64,000 nucleotides of DNA from Hydrogenophaga sp. (GTDB lineage: Bacteria; Pseudomonadota; Gammaproteobacteria; Burkholderiales; Burkholderiaceae_C). The stretch is from assembly GCF_018780385.1 (NCBI RefSeq), contig NZ_JADMJO010000035.1, positions 82,048 to 146,047 of the forward strand, in the 5' to 3' direction. This document shows positions 22,217 to 31,877 of this stretch, piece by piece; positions within the stretch are counted from its first letter, which is position 1, and each line of letters opens with the position of its first letter. The notes below the pieces were generated by a model. The model was given only the letters and a program-made list of their open reading frames with translations, was not told the origin of the DNA and searched no databases. The translations under genes and the position numbers were made by a program.

Positions 22217-22307
22217 GCGCGCGGAAATATAACCCAAGGGGTCGAACGGAAGGCGGGGCCTGATCCCAGACCTGCCATCCCAGCTCCTGGCAAACGGTGG
22301 CCGGCGC

Positions 22308-22781
22308 TCAGGCGCGACTGGATACAAGTGCGCGTCGAAGGTCGTTCCAACGCGCCGGATGGCCGCTTCGCTCCACCCAGATCCAGCGCTGGCCAGTGCT
22401 GACTGATCGAAAGCGCAGCAGGATCTTGTTTTGAAGATCCAACACCCGCTCCACCTTGCTCAGCGCTAAGGGCTCGGAGCTGGACAGGTCGCTCCAAAGC
22501 CATGCGCCTGCTCCCCCCTCGTCGCGCACCATATTTGCGTCCCATTTCAGGGTTCCTTGAAGTGACCGAAGCCAACTCGTGACAGCCACCGCTACCCAAA
22601 CCATCCACAAAAGCACCCAGGCCAACACAGGCGCCCACCGCCAAGAGTGATCCGACCGCTGAGCAAACCCGAGCAGGAACAAGGTCCCCACCGCAGCACT
22701 CAGCAAGCCGATGATTGCCAGCAGCAAGGCGTAAAAAACGCAACGCCCCACCGGGTAGACCACGGATGGGGCGTTGTGCAT
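22308..22781 (-). CDS. Small membrane protein of unknown function
   Basis: 157 aa. Two hydrophobic helices (about 14-38 and 48-69) are followed by a soluble region with many Trp and basic residues. The architecture recalls YgfX/CptA-like proteins, but I cannot assign a family. It sits between fabF and rpoE on the same strand, 33 bp after fabF and 91 bp before rpoE. The position suggests membrane-related function, but nothing in the sequence shows one. Confidence 0.7.
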   Translation of the reverse strand: MHNAPSVVYPVGRCVFYALLLAIIGLLSAAVGTLFLLGFAQRSDHSWRWAPVLAWVLLWMVWVAVAVTSWLRSLQGTLKWDANMVRDEGGAGAWLWSDLSSSEPLALSKVERVLDLQNKILLRFRSVSTGQRWIWVERSGHPARWNDLRRALVSSRA

Positions 22782-22814
22782 GGAGGTATCTCAGGATAGG
22801 GGCGATCGTTGGAT

Positions 22815-24059
22815 TCAAACGCGCTTGAAAACCAGCGAACCGTTGGTACCGCCAAAGCCAAAGTTGTTCTTCAGCGCAACATCGATCTTCATGTCCCGCG
22901 CCGTGTTGGCGCAGTAATCCAGGTCGCATTCCGGGTCCTGGTTGAAGATGTTGATGGTCGGCGGGCTCTTTTGATGGTGCAGTGCGAGCACGGTGAACAC
23001 ACTCTCGATGCCGCCAGCTCCACCCAGCAAGTGACCGGTCATGGACTTGGTGGAGTTCACCACCACCTTGTGCGCGTGGTCGCCCAATGCCGCCTTGATG
23101 GCGTTCGTTTCGTTCAGATCGCCCAGAGGCGTCGAAGTGCCGTGCGCGTTGAGGTAATCCACCTGATCGGCGTTGACTCCCGCATTGCGCAGGGCGCTGA
23201 CCATGGCGCGCCGTGGGCCGTCCATGCTGGGTGCAGTCATGTGACCGGCATCGGCGCTCATGCCATAGCCCGAAACCTCGGCGTAGATTCGCGCGCCGCG
23301 CGCCTTGGCGAACTCGTACTCTTCCAGCACCATGACACCGGCACCTTCACCCAGCACGAAACCATCCCTGTCCTTGTCCCACGGGCGAGAGGCGGTTGCC
23401 GGGTCGTCGTTGCGCGTCGATACCGCGCGCATGGCGGCAAAGCCCCCGACACCCAAAGGCGACACAGTGGCCTCCGAGCCACCTGCAACGATCACGTCGG
23501 CATCGCCGTATTCGATCTTGCGTGCAGCCTCGCCGATGCAATGCAAACCCGTGGTGCATGCAGTGACCACCGCCAGGTTCGGGCCTTTGAAGCCGTATCG
23601 AATGGAAACATGGCCGGCGATCATGTTGATGATCGAAGCAGGCACGAAAAAGGGCGAGATGCGGCGCGGGCCGCGACTCACCAGCTCGGCGTGCATGTTT
23701 TCAATCAACGGAAGTCCGCCAATACCCGAACCGATGATGCAACCGATGCGGATGGCGGTTTCTTCGTCCAGCGCGTCACCCAAGGGCAGCCCCGAATCGA
23801 CGACGGCCTGGTGAGCCGCTGCAATTCCGTAATGGATGAAGCTGTCCATCGTGCGCGCCTCTTTGGCGCTCATGTAGGACTCCAGATCGAAACCCTTGAC
23901 CTCGCCTGCGATCTTGCAGGCGAAGTTGGATGCATCAAACCGGGTGATGAGATCAATGCCGGAACGTCCGGCCAGGAGATTGGCCCAAGCGTCTGCCACC
24001 GTGTTGCCCACGGGGCTGATACAACCCAGACCGGTCACGACAACGCGACGACGGCTCAT
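22815..24059 (-). CDS. fabF: 3-oxoacyl-[ACP] synthase II
   Basis: Elongating condensing enzyme of type II fatty-acid synthesis. 414 aa, thiolase fold. The catalytic triad is Cys168 (VVTACTTG), His306 ([11 protein letters not shown]) and His343 ([12 protein letters not shown]), with Lys338 conserved. It is 92 bp downstream of acpP, completing the fabHDG-acpP-fabF cluster. Confidence 0.98.
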   Translation of the reverse strand: MSRRRVVVTGLGCISPVGNTVADAWANLLAGRSGIDLITRFDASNFACKIAGEVKGFDLESYMSAKEARTMDSFIHYGIAAAHQAVVDSGLPLGDALDEETAIRIGCIIGSGIGGLPLIENMHAELVSRGPRRISPFFVPASIINMIAGHVSIRYGFKGPNLAVVTACTTGLHCIGEAARKIEYGDADVIVAGGSEATVSPLGVGGFAAMRAVSTRNDDPATASRPWDKDRDGFVLGEGAGVMVLEEYEFAKARGARIYAEVSGYGMSADAGHMTAPSMDGPRRAMVSALRNAGVNADQVDYLNAHGTSTPLGDLNETNAIKAALGDHAHKVVVNSTKSMTGHLLGGAGGIESVFTVLALHHQKSPPTINIFNQDPECDLDYCANTARDMKIDVALKNNFGFGGTNGSLVFKRV

Positions 24060-24151
24060 TCAATTCCCCCACGCCTTGTGTCGCGCACCTCGGACGCAGC
24101 GTCTGATGAACGTGCGAGCCGGGGGACGATCAAGCGTTTGCAAATGGACAA

Positions 24152-24430
<279 letters not shown>

Positions 24431-24514
24431 TTAGCCGGGCTAGGGAGGACTCCCCAGATGGCCCGCCGGGCGGCTGGCGCGGCGATTCAACAAAATTGAC
24501 AGCGGAAGGCGTGG

Positions 24515-25276
24515 TCAGGACATGAACATGCCGCCGTTGACGTGCAACTCCTGGCCGGTGACGTAAGACGCCTGTGGGCTGGCCAAGTAGGCCACCGCGT
24601 GCGCGATGTCGGCCGGTTTGCCCAGATGCCCGAGCGGAATCTGGCCCAGCAAAGCCTTTTGCTGCTCTTCGGGCAGCGCCGCGGTCATGTCTGTTTCGAT
24701 GAAACCGGGTGCCACGCAGTTCACCGTGATATTGCGGCTGCCGAGTTCACGCGCCAGTGCACGTGTCATGCCCGCCACGCCCGCCTTGGCGGCGGCGTAG
24801 TTGGCCTGGCCTGCATTGCCAGATGCGCCGACCACGCTGGTGATGCTGATGACGCGACCGTAGCGCTGCTTCATCATCGGGCGGATCACAGCACGGCTCA
24901 TGCGAAACACGGCCTTGAGGTTGGTATCCAGCACGGCATCCCAGTCGTCGTCCTTCAGGCGCATGGCCAGCATGTCACGGGTGATGCCGGCGTTGTTCAC
25001 CAGCACCTGCAGACCGCCGTGGGTCTTCACGATCTCATCGATCAGCACCTCGGCCGAGGCCACATCGTTCACATCCAGTTTCGCGCCCCGGCATCCCGCA
25101 GCGGCCCCGGGAACACCCGTCAGACTGGTGGTGATCCTGGCGGCACCTTCGTCGCTGGTGGCGGTACCGATCACGATCAGGCCGCGTGCAGTGAGCTCGT
25201 GAGCAATGGCGGCACCGATGCCGCGGGAGGCCCCGGTGACAAGCGCCACCTGACCTGCAAACTTAACTTCAGACAT
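24515..25276 (-). CDS. fabG: 3-oxoacyl-[ACP] reductase
   Basis: NADPH-dependent reduction of 3-oxoacyl-ACP. 253 aa short-chain dehydrogenase. TGASRGIG (14-21) binds NADPH, NNAG is at 94-97, and the catalytic Ser147, Tyr160 and Lys164 lie in ITSVVGASGN and YAAAKAG. Gap to fabD is 15 bp. Confidence 0.98.
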   Translation of the reverse strand: MSEVKFAGQVALVTGASRGIGAAIAHELTARGLIVIGTATSDEGAARITTSLTGVPGAAAGCRGAKLDVNDVASAEVLIDEIVKTHGGLQVLVNNAGITRDMLAMRLKDDDWDAVLDTNLKAVFRMSRAVIRPMMKQRYGRVISITSVVGASGNAGQANYAAAKAGVAGMTRALARELGSRNITVNCVAPGFIETDMTAALPEEQQKALLGQIPLGHLGKPADIAHAVAYLASPQASYVTGQELHVNGGMFMS

Positions 25277-25291
25277 GGTGTGCTCCAGGCC

Positions 25292-26242
25292 TCAGGCCAA
25301 CAAGATTTTGACGTCGGTCAGCGTGGCCGGGTCGTACAGGGCAGCGCCCGTGAGTTGGGGGTCGATGCGCTTGACCATGCCGGCGAGCACCTTGCCCGGG
25401 CCGCTCTCGACGATCGTGTCAATGCCACGCGCCTTGATGGCTTGCACACATTCGACCCAGCGCACCGGGCCGAAGGCCTGGCGGTACAGCGCATCGCGGA
25501 TGCGGTCGGCGTCGGATTCTTCGGCCACGTCGATGTTGTTGATCACGGGAATCTGCGAAGGGGCAAAGACCGTGTTCGCCAGCATCTCCTTCAACCGCTC
25601 TGCCGCCGGCTTCATCAGGCTGGAATGGAAAGGAGCCGACACCGGCAATGGCAGCGCGCGCTTGGCACCGTGCGTCTTGAGCACCTCGCAGGCCTTCTCC
25701 ACAGCTGCCTTGCTGCCGGCAATCACGGTCTGGGCGGGATCGTTGAAGTTCACCGCTTCCACCACTTCGACGCTGCCCGCGCCAAACGTGGCTTGCGCCT
25801 CGGCACAGCCAGCCATGACACGTTGCGCATCCATGCCGAGGATGGCGGCCATGGCCCCAGTGCCGACCGGCACGGCTTCCTGCATGGCGGTCGCGCGAAA
25901 ACGCACCAGCGGCGCAGCCTGGGTCAGCGTCAACACGCCAGAGGCGACCAACGCGGCGTATTCCCCCAGTGAATGGCCTGCCAGCACGGAGGGCAACGCA
26001 CCACCCTCAGCACGCCAAACGCGCCATGCAGCCACGCCCGCAACCAGCATCACTGGCTGGGTATTGGTGGTCAGAGACAGCAGTTCCTTGGGGCCTTCGT
26101 GAATCAGCTGACCCACGTTTTCGCCCAGGGCATCCGACGCTTCGGCGAGGGCGCCGAGCACCTCGGGGTGATCGCCCCAAGCGTCGAGCATGCCCACAGA
26201 CTGGGATCCCTGGCCGGGAAATACGAACGCGAAATTCTTCAT
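25292..26242 (-). CDS. fabD: Malonyl-CoA:ACP transacylase
   Basis: Loads malonyl onto ACP. 316 aa. Oxyanion-hole Gln11 (FPGQGSQ), nucleophile Ser91 in GHSLGEY, Arg116 for the malonyl carboxylate and His206 in VSAPFHSSLM. Located between fabH and fabG. Confidence 0.98.
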   Translation of the reverse strand: MKNFAFVFPGQGSQSVGMLDAWGDHPEVLGALAEASDALGENVGQLIHEGPKELLSLTTNTQPVMLVAGVAAWRVWRAEGGALPSVLAGHSLGEYAALVASGVLTLTQAAPLVRFRATAMQEAVPVGTGAMAAILGMDAQRVMAGCAEAQATFGAGSVEVVEAVNFNDPAQTVIAGSKAAVEKACEVLKTHGAKRALPLPVSAPFHSSLMKPAAERLKEMLANTVFAPSQIPVINNIDVAEESDADRIRDALYRQAFGPVRWVECVQAIKARGIDTIVESGPGKVLAGMVKRIDPQLTGAALYDPATLTDVKILLA

Positions 26243-26296
26243 GTGATCTTCAAATGGTCTTGTGCGGGAGAAGCCTTGGCTCTGGGGAAGCCAAGC

Positions 26297-27274
26297 TCAG
26301 AAGTCCAGCAGCACAGCGCCCCAGGTGAAGCCACCGCCCACCCCTTCAAGCATCAAGGTGTCGCCCCGCTTCACCTGACCCGTGCGCACGGCATGGTCCA
26401 GCGCCAGCGGAATCGAGGCGGCCGACGTGTTGCCGTGCTGATCGACGGTCACCACCACCTTGTCCATGGACAGCTTGAGCTTGCGCGCCGTGCTTTGCAT
26501 GATGCGGATGTTCGCCTGGTGGGGAATGAGCCAGTCGACATCTTCGGCTGTTCGACCAGCCTTGGCGAGCACGGCCCGCGCGGTGTCTTCGAGCACGCCA
26601 ACGGCCAGTTTGAACACCGCTTGGCCGTCCATCTTGAGTAGCGGGTCACCCAGAATCGCGCCACCCGACACATGCCCGGGCACACACAGGATGCCCGAGT
26701 GCTTGCCATCGGCGTGGATGTCGGTGGCGAGAATGCCGGGCGCATCAGACGCTTCGAGCACCACGGCACCTGCACCATCACCAAACAACACGCAGGTCGT
26801 GCGGTCATTGAAATCCAGGATGCGGCTGAACACTTCGGAGCCCACCACGAGCGCCTTGTGGGCCGTACCCGACTGGATCAGGGCATCGGCCACGGTGAGC
26901 GCGTAGATGAAACCACTGCAGACCGCCTGCACATCGAACACCGGACAACCCGCCATGCCCAGCTTGTGCTGGAGAAGCGCTGCGGTGGAGGGAAAAACCA
27001 TGTCAGGCGTCGACGTGGCCACGATGATGAGGTCAATGTCTGCTGGCAGCACGCCTGCGGCGGTCATGGCCTCGCGGCAGGCCACGGCAGCCAGATCGCT
27101 GGCAAACACGCCATCCGCAGCGAAATGCCGCGCGCGGATGCCGGTGCGCTCGACGATCCAGTCGTCGCTGGTTTCCACACCGCGCTTGGCCAACATGTCC
27201 ACCATGTCGGCGTTGGTCAGGCGGTTCGGCGGCAGGCAACTGCCGGTGCCGGTGATGCGGGCAAAGCGGGTCAT
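26297..27274 (-). CDS. fabH: 3-oxoacyl-[ACP] synthase III
   Basis: Initiates fatty-acid synthesis by condensing acetyl-CoA with malonyl-ACP. 325 aa from ATG 27274. A TTG at 27292, two bases from the plsX stop, would add six residues. The triad is Cys119 (VQAVCSGF), His252 (IPHQANIRI) and Asn282 (HGNTSAAS). Follows plsX. Confidence 0.97.
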   Translation of the reverse strand: MTRFARITGTGSCLPPNRLTNADMVDMLAKRGVETSDDWIVERTGIRARHFAADGVFASDLAAVACREAMTAAGVLPADIDLIIVATSTPDMVFPSTAALLQHKLGMAGCPVFDVQAVCSGFIYALTVADALIQSGTAHKALVVGSEVFSRILDFNDRTTCVLFGDGAGAVVLEASDAPGILATDIHADGKHSGILCVPGHVSGGAILGDPLLKMDGQAVFKLAVGVLEDTARAVLAKAGRTAEDVDWLIPHQANIRIMQSTARKLKLSMDKVVVTVDQHGNTSAASIPLALDHAVRTGQVKRGDTLMLEGVGGGFTWGAVLLDF

Positions 27275-27293
27275 GCGAGGCGGATGGGACAAA

Positions 27294-28355
27294 TCAAAGT
27301 GTCGGGATGCTCTTGAGCTCGCTGGGCAGCGATTCTGGCGAGATCAGTTGCCGGGCATGTGCGATGCGATCACGCACGTTGTCCAGCAGCTGGTTGTGGG
27401 CCGCATCATAAGCCCGCCTCAAGGCGTGCTCGAACGCAAAAGCATCGGCGGAGCCGTGGCTCTTGAACACCAGCCCTTGCAGGCCGAGCAGGGCAGCTCC
27501 GTTGTACCGGCGGTGGTCTACGCGGTTTTTAAACGACTTTAAAACCGGATAAGCCACGATAGCTGCGATTTTTCGGAAAATGCTGCTGGAAAACTCTTCA
27601 CGAATGAAGCCGCTGATCATGGAGGCCAAGCCTTCGCTGGCCTTCAACGCGACATTACCCACAAAACCGTCGCAAACGACGATATCGGTGGTGCCCTTGA
27701 AGATGTCGTCACCCTCAACGTTGCCAAAAAAGTTGAGATCGCCGGTGTTGGCCGCATTTCGCAGCAGCACACCGGCCTTTTTTATCACTTCACTTCCTTT
27801 GATAACCTCTTCGCCCACATTGAGCAACCCGACGCTGGGCTCCGGGCGACCGCTGGCGGCTGCCACCAGGGCCGAGCCCATCACGGCGAACTGCAAAAGG
27901 TGTTCCGCTGTGCAATCGACATTGGCCCCCAGGTCCAGGACAGTGGTGGCACCACCACGGGCGTTGGGCATTTGCGTGGCAATCGCAGGCCGGTCGATCC
28001 CCTCCAGCGTCTTGAGCACATAGCGGGCGATCGCCATCAAGGCACCGGTGTTGCCGGCCGAGACCACCGCCTGCGCATGGCCGTCCTTGACCTGGTTGAT
28101 GGCAACCCGCATGGACGAGTCCTTTTTGCGGCGAAGCGCTATCTCCAGCGGGTCGTCCATCCCGACAACCTCTGTGGCGGACACAACGGTGCAGCGGACG
28201 TTGTTGAGCAACTGTGGCCACGCCCGGAAGACCTCCGGTTTGCCCACCAACAACAGTTGGGCCTGCGGGTGGCTGACAAGAAAGGCCTGGCAGGCGGGCA
28301 TCGTCACACCCGGGCCGACGTCTCCACCCATGCAATCCACGGCAATGGTGATCAT
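27294..28355 (-). CDS. plsX: Phosphate acyltransferase
   Basis: Makes acyl-phosphate from acyl-ACP for PlsY in phospholipid synthesis. 353 aa. The start [15 protein letters not shown] is the family signature, with further conserved [13 protein letters not shown] and [12 protein letters not shown]. It lies between rpmF and fabH as in many proteobacteria, separated from rpmF by an intrinsic terminator. Confidence 0.97.
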   Translation of the reverse strand: MITIAVDCMGGDVGPGVTMPACQAFLVSHPQAQLLLVGKPEVFRAWPQLLNNVRCTVVSATEVVGMDDPLEIALRRKKDSSMRVAINQVKDGHAQAVVSAGNTGALMAIARYVLKTLEGIDRPAIATQMPNARGGATTVLDLGANVDCTAEHLLQFAVMGSALVAAASGRPEPSVGLLNVGEEVIKGSEVIKKAGVLLRNAANTGDLNFFGNVEGDDIFKGTTDIVVCDGFVGNVALKASEGLASMISGFIREEFSSSIFRKIAAIVAYPVLKSFKNRVDHRRYNGAALLGLQGLVFKSHGSADAFAFEHALRRAYDAAHNQLLDNVRDRIAHARQLISPESLPSELKSIPTL

Positions 28356-28396
28356 CTCAACTTCCTGAGGAGGGCACGCGAGGTGCCCCGTCCATG

Positions 28397-28423
28397 AAAA
28401 AAGCCCGCATGGATCATGCGGGC
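28397..28423 (-). terminator. Terminator between rpmF and plsX
   Basis: GCCCGCATG (28403-28411) and CATGCGGGC (28415-28423) form a 9-bp stem with a GAT loop. On the - strand it is followed by six Ts (28397-28402). It lies 67 bp after the rpmF stop and 41 bp before plsX, so it could uncouple abundant ribosomal-protein mRNA from the fab genes. Confidence 0.87.
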
Positions 28424-28489
28424 CTGTGCCTTTCGAGCCCGCCTGACCCCGAGCGCATGACGCAACAGGGCCAACGGCGAACCGTCACG

Positions 28490-28672
28490 TCAGGCTTCGG
28501 ATTTGTTCTTCAGCACCTGCCGGCCACGGTAGAAACCGTTGGGGCTGATGTGGTGGCGCAGGTGAATTTCACCGGTGGTGGGCTCCACGGCGATGCCCGG
28601 CACGTTCAGGGCGTTGTGCGAACGGTGCATGCCGCGCTTGGAGGGGGACTTTTTGTTTTGCTGAACAGCCAT
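28490..28672 (-). CDS. rpmF: 50S ribosomal protein L32
   Basis: 60 aa, basic. [19 protein letters not shown] is the typical L32 start. The zinc-binding cysteines found in some L32 proteins are absent, so this is the C-minus form. It lies between yceD and plsX, the conserved order. AGGAG is present just upstream (28678-28682 on +). Confidence 0.98.
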   Translation of the reverse strand: MAVQQNKKSPSKRGMHRSHNALNVPGIAVEPTTGEIHLRHHISPNGFYRGRQVLKNKSEA

Positions 28673-28817
28673 GGTGGGCTCCTGAAATCGGTAGGGTCAA
28701 ACGGGTGCGCCTGAACCATGCACATCGGTGTGCCTTTGGATGCCAGCGCAAAGCCAAGCATTATAGCCCGAAGCGGAGTTCTGAAGCCACCTCCTTTGTC
28801 GAGGCTGCCCAAAGAGC

Positions 28818-29384
28818 CTATTTCTTGAGCTTGGCAAGTCCGGCAAACGGATTCTTGCGTTCTGGTTCGCCTTCTTCCGGTCCCACCAGGGGATCGGACG
28901 CGCTCATGACCACATGCACCGGGCAGGTTTCGTGCAACGGCACCAGGGGCAACTCCATCAGCAGTTCGTCTTCCAGCACATCGTAGAGCCGGGGACGGGG
29001 CTCCAGCGCCAGCAGGTCTTCCTCACAATCGTCGTCTTCTGCCGCCGCAGTGGCCTCGTCGGCGACAAAGCGGAACCAGCGGTCCACCGACAACGAAGTT
29101 TCGACCGGCCCCAGGCAACGCTGGCAGGTCAGGGGCACCCGGGCACTGGCCTCCAGGTGCAGCCACACGGCCGGGGCGCCGCCGGAAGCTCCGGGGCGCA
29201 TTTCGCCCTGGGCTTGCCAGCTCACGCCGCCCAACGCTGGCGCACCGTCTTCCCGGTGGGCTTCGGCCTGGAGGCGCTCGAAGCGCGTCATGGGATCGTC
29301 GGCGCTCAAACTGGCGCCAGCCTGGGCAAATGCGCGCACATCCAGCCGATCGGGGCTCCAGGCTGTCTTGGGGGTGGGTTTCAT
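28818..29384 (-). CDS. yceD: YceD/DUF177 family protein
   Basis: 188 aa from ATG 29384. The preceding in-frame codons overlap the divergent maf gene and are rejected. The central TCQRCLGPVETSL with its CxxC is the family hallmark, followed by an acidic stretch (DDDCEEDLLALEP). YceD homologues accompany rpmF and are linked to 23S rRNA accumulation, but no mechanism can be read from the sequence. 37 bp separate it from maf on the other strand. Confidence 0.9.
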   Translation of the reverse strand: MKPTPKTAWSPDRLDVRAFAQAGASLSADDPMTRFERLQAEAHREDGAPALGGVSWQAQGEMRPGASGGAPAVWLHLEASARVPLTCQRCLGPVETSLSVDRWFRFVADEATAAAEDDDCEEDLLALEPRPRLYDVLEDELLMELPLVPLHETCPVHVVMSASDPLVGPEEGEPERKNPFAGLAKLKK

Positions 29385-29421
29385 GTGGATCAGTTTAAGA
29401 GAATGCAAGGAGAATAGCGGG

Positions 29422-30036
29422 ATGACCTCCGACCGCCCCAGCGCCACACCTCCGGCCTCGCGCCCTCTCATCCTGGGCTCTACGTCCCGTTACCGGCACG
29501 AACTGTTGTCGCGTTTGAAATTGCCCTTCGAGGCAGTGGCGCCCAACGTCGACGAAACCCCGCGCTCGGGCGAGAACCCCGCCGACCTGGCGGTGCGGCT
29601 GGCGTTGGCCAAAGCGCGCGAAGTGGCTCAGCGCCATCCGCAGGCGGTGGTGATCGGCAGCGACCAGGTGGCGGACCTGCGGGGAGAGCCGCTGGGCAAA
29701 CCGGGCACGCACGAACGTGCGGTAGTACAGCTCAAGCGCCTGCGCGGCGAAACGGTGGTGTTTCAGACCGCACTGGCCGTGGTCTGCGCGGCCACGGGGT
29801 TCGAGCAATGCGACATCGCCTCGGTACGCGTGGTGTTCCGCAAACTCAGCGATGCCGAGATCGAGCGCTACCTGCGGGCTGAGCAACCTTACGACTGCGC
29901 CGGCAGCGCCAAAAGTGAAGGCTTGGGAATCGCGCTGCTGGAACGCATCGACAACGACGACCCCACCGCACTGGTGGGCCTGCCCTTGATCCGCACCTGC
30001 CGCATGATCCGCGCCGCTGGCGTGCATGTGCCGTGA
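29422..30036 (+). CDS. maf: Maf-family nucleoside triphosphate pyrophosphatase
   Basis: 204 aa from ATG 29422. Hydrolyses non-canonical nucleotides. The YceF branch prefers 7-methyl-GTP, and the placement beside yceD-rpmF supports that branch. LILGSTSRYRHELLSRL is the N-terminal motif, NVDET and SDQVADL hold the substrate and metal residues, and GKPGTHERA follows. The longer upstream frame overlaps yceD and is rejected. Its stop overlaps the next gene (GTGA). Confidence 0.93.
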   Translation: MTSDRPSATPPASRPLILGSTSRYRHELLSRLKLPFEAVAPNVDETPRSGENPADLAVRLALAKAREVAQRHPQAVVIGSDQVADLRGEPLGKPGTHERAVVQLKRLRGETVVFQTALAVVCAATGFEQCDIASVRVVFRKLSDAEIERYLRAEQPYDCAGSAKSEGLGIALLERIDNDDPTALVGLPLIRTCRMIRAAGVHVP

Positions 30037-30830
30037 GCGTCGGGCAACCCAAACCGGGCGTGCTCTACCTGGTGCCCACGCCACTGGATTTCGGCATGGC
30101 GATGGACGCCGCGCCGGCAGACACCTGGCTCCCCCGGGAGACGATGTTGGTGGCCAGCGGCCTGACCCACTGGATCACCGAGAACGCCAAGACCACGCGT
30201 GCTTTCCTGAAGCGGGTGGAATCCGCAGTGGGTATCGCGGCGCCGGTGCAGGGTCAACACATCACCGAACTGCCCCGCGCAGCACACAAGAAGGGTGACC
30301 ACGCTCCGCAGGCCGAGAGTGACGCCCAGGCGCGCGAGATGCTCGCCCCCGCCCTGCAGGGTCATGACATCGGGCTGGTGAGCGAAGCCGGCATGCCGGC
30401 CATTGCCGACCCGGGCAGTGCGGTGGTGCGCGCTGCGCACGCCATGGGATTGCGGGTGGTGCCGCTTACCGGACCGATTTCGCTGATGCTGGCGCTGGCC
30501 GCCAGTGGCCTGAACGGGCAGAACTTCGCGTTTGTCGGCTATGTGCCGCAAGACGCCACGGAGCGGAGCAAGCGCCTGCGCGAACTGGAAGCCCTGGCCC
30601 TGAAGACCGGGCAGACGCAGATATTGATCGAGACGCCTTACCGCAACACCGCGCTGCTGCAAGCGCTCCTGCAGACCCTGCACCCACACACCCGACTGGC
30701 CGTGTGCTGCGCCATGTCGCTGCCGCAGCAGGTGAGCCGCAGCGCCTTGGTGAGCGAGTGGAAACGCCCCCAGGGCATGGTCAACAGCCTGCCGCTGGAC
30801 ATGCCTGCGGTGTTTCTGTTGGGTCGCTGA
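30033..30830 (+). CDS. SAM-dependent methyltransferase, RsmI/tetrapyrrole-methylase fold
   Basis: 265 aa, GTG start overlapping the maf stop. GVLYLVPTPLDF begins the family where RsmI has VATPIGN. GLVSEAGMPAIADPGSAVV and the VVPLTGPISLMLALAASG stretch fit the tetrapyrrole (corrin/porphyrin) methylase superfamily that includes RsmI (16S rRNA C1402 2'-O-methylation). The N-terminal motif deviates from true RsmI, so it is probably a paralogue whose substrate I cannot name. Coupled to maf. Confidence 0.85.
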   Translation: MSVGQPKPGVLYLVPTPLDFGMAMDAAPADTWLPRETMLVASGLTHWITENAKTTRAFLKRVESAVGIAAPVQGQHITELPRAAHKKGDHAPQAESDAQAREMLAPALQGHDIGLVSEAGMPAIADPGSAVVRAAHAMGLRVVPLTGPISLMLALAASGLNGQNFAFVGYVPQDATERSKRLRELEALALKTGQTQILIETPYRNTALLQALLQTLHPHTRLAVCCAMSLPQQVSRSALVSEWKRPQGMVNSLPLDMPAVFLLGR

Positions 30831-30847
30831 GGCGATTCCCGACGTTT

Positions 30848-31732
30848 TCAGCCCATCACGCGCTTGAGGTGGGCGCGCACCGACGCGCCGAGATCGGCAT
30901 TGGCCAACGCCAGATCGATCGTCGCCTCCAGAAAGCCCTCTTTGCTGCCGCAGTCGTAGCGCGTGCCGTCATAGCGAAACGCCTGAACCTTTTCGGTGCC
31001 GATCAAGGCGGCAATGCCGTCGGTGAGCTGGATCTCTCCACCCGCACCGCGCGGCTGGCGGCGGATGCTCTCGAACACCGCGGGCGTGAGGACGTAACGG
31101 CCAGCCACGGCCAGGGTCGACGGAGCCACGTCGGGCGCGGGCTTCTCCACCATGCCAAACACCTCGGCCAATGCCGTGCTGACGCCATGCACATCGACCA
31201 CACCATAGCGCCGGGTATCCGCTCGCGGCACGTCCTGCACGGCCAGCACGGTGCCGGGACTCGATTCATACGCCTGCACCATCTGCTGCAACACGGTCGG
31301 GCCACCCTCGCTTTGGCGGGCACCCATCATCAGATCGTCCGCCAGCAGCACGGCAAACGGCTCGTCGCCCACCAGTCGCTCGGCGCACAGGACCGCGTGG
31401 CCCAGACCGAGTGCGCGGGGCTGGCGCACATAAACGCAGTCCATGTCGTCGGGCTTGATGGAGTGCACCAGTTCGAGCAGGGCCGACTTGCCGGCCGCTT
31501 CAAGCTCCATCTCCAGTTCATAGGCGGTGTCGAAATGATCTTCAATGGCCCTCTTGTGGCGCCCTGTGACGAAGATCATTTCGCGGATGCCGGCGGCATA
31601 TGCCTCCTCCACCGCGTACTGGATCAAGGGCTTGTCCACCACCGGCAGCATTTCCTTCGGGATGGCTTTGGTGGCTGGAAGAAATCGGGTGCCCAGGCCA
31701 CCCACGGGGAAAACGGCTTTGCGAATTTTCAT
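30848..31732 (-). CDS. galU: UTP-glucose-1-phosphate uridylyltransferase
   Basis: Makes UDP-glucose for glycans and, with GalE, UDP-galactose. 294 aa from ATG 31732, preceded by [25 protein letters not shown] is the nucleotidyltransferase P-loop, [13 protein letters not shown] and GRYVLTP are further family blocks. An upstream ATG-like start (31762) would add ten residues with no conservation. It converges on the methyltransferase gene with 17 bp between stops and is divergent from manC. Confidence 0.96.
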   Translation of the reverse strand: MKIRKAVFPVGGLGTRFLPATKAIPKEMLPVVDKPLIQYAVEEAYAAGIREMIFVTGRHKRAIEDHFDTAYELEMELEAAGKSALLELVHSIKPDDMDCVYVRQPRALGLGHAVLCAERLVGDEPFAVLLADDLMMGARQSEGGPTVLQQMVQAYESSPGTVLAVQDVPRADTRRYGVVDVHGVSTALAEVFGMVEKPAPDVAPSTLAVAGRYVLTPAVFESIRRQPRGAGGEIQLTDGIAALIGTEKVQAFRYDGTRYDCGSKEGFLEATIDLALANADLGASVRAHLKRVMG

Positions 31733-31877
31733 GCTCTCACTTTGCGTTGTGGTGTCGTGCACGAAGGATAGCCTTCCACAGCGACAGTGAGATGTAAAAA
31801 TACGTTGAAAGGCTACACTGCTTCAGCCCTCGAGGCGCCCTCATCGTCCTCACCGCCCACTCCAAACACTGCAGCGC

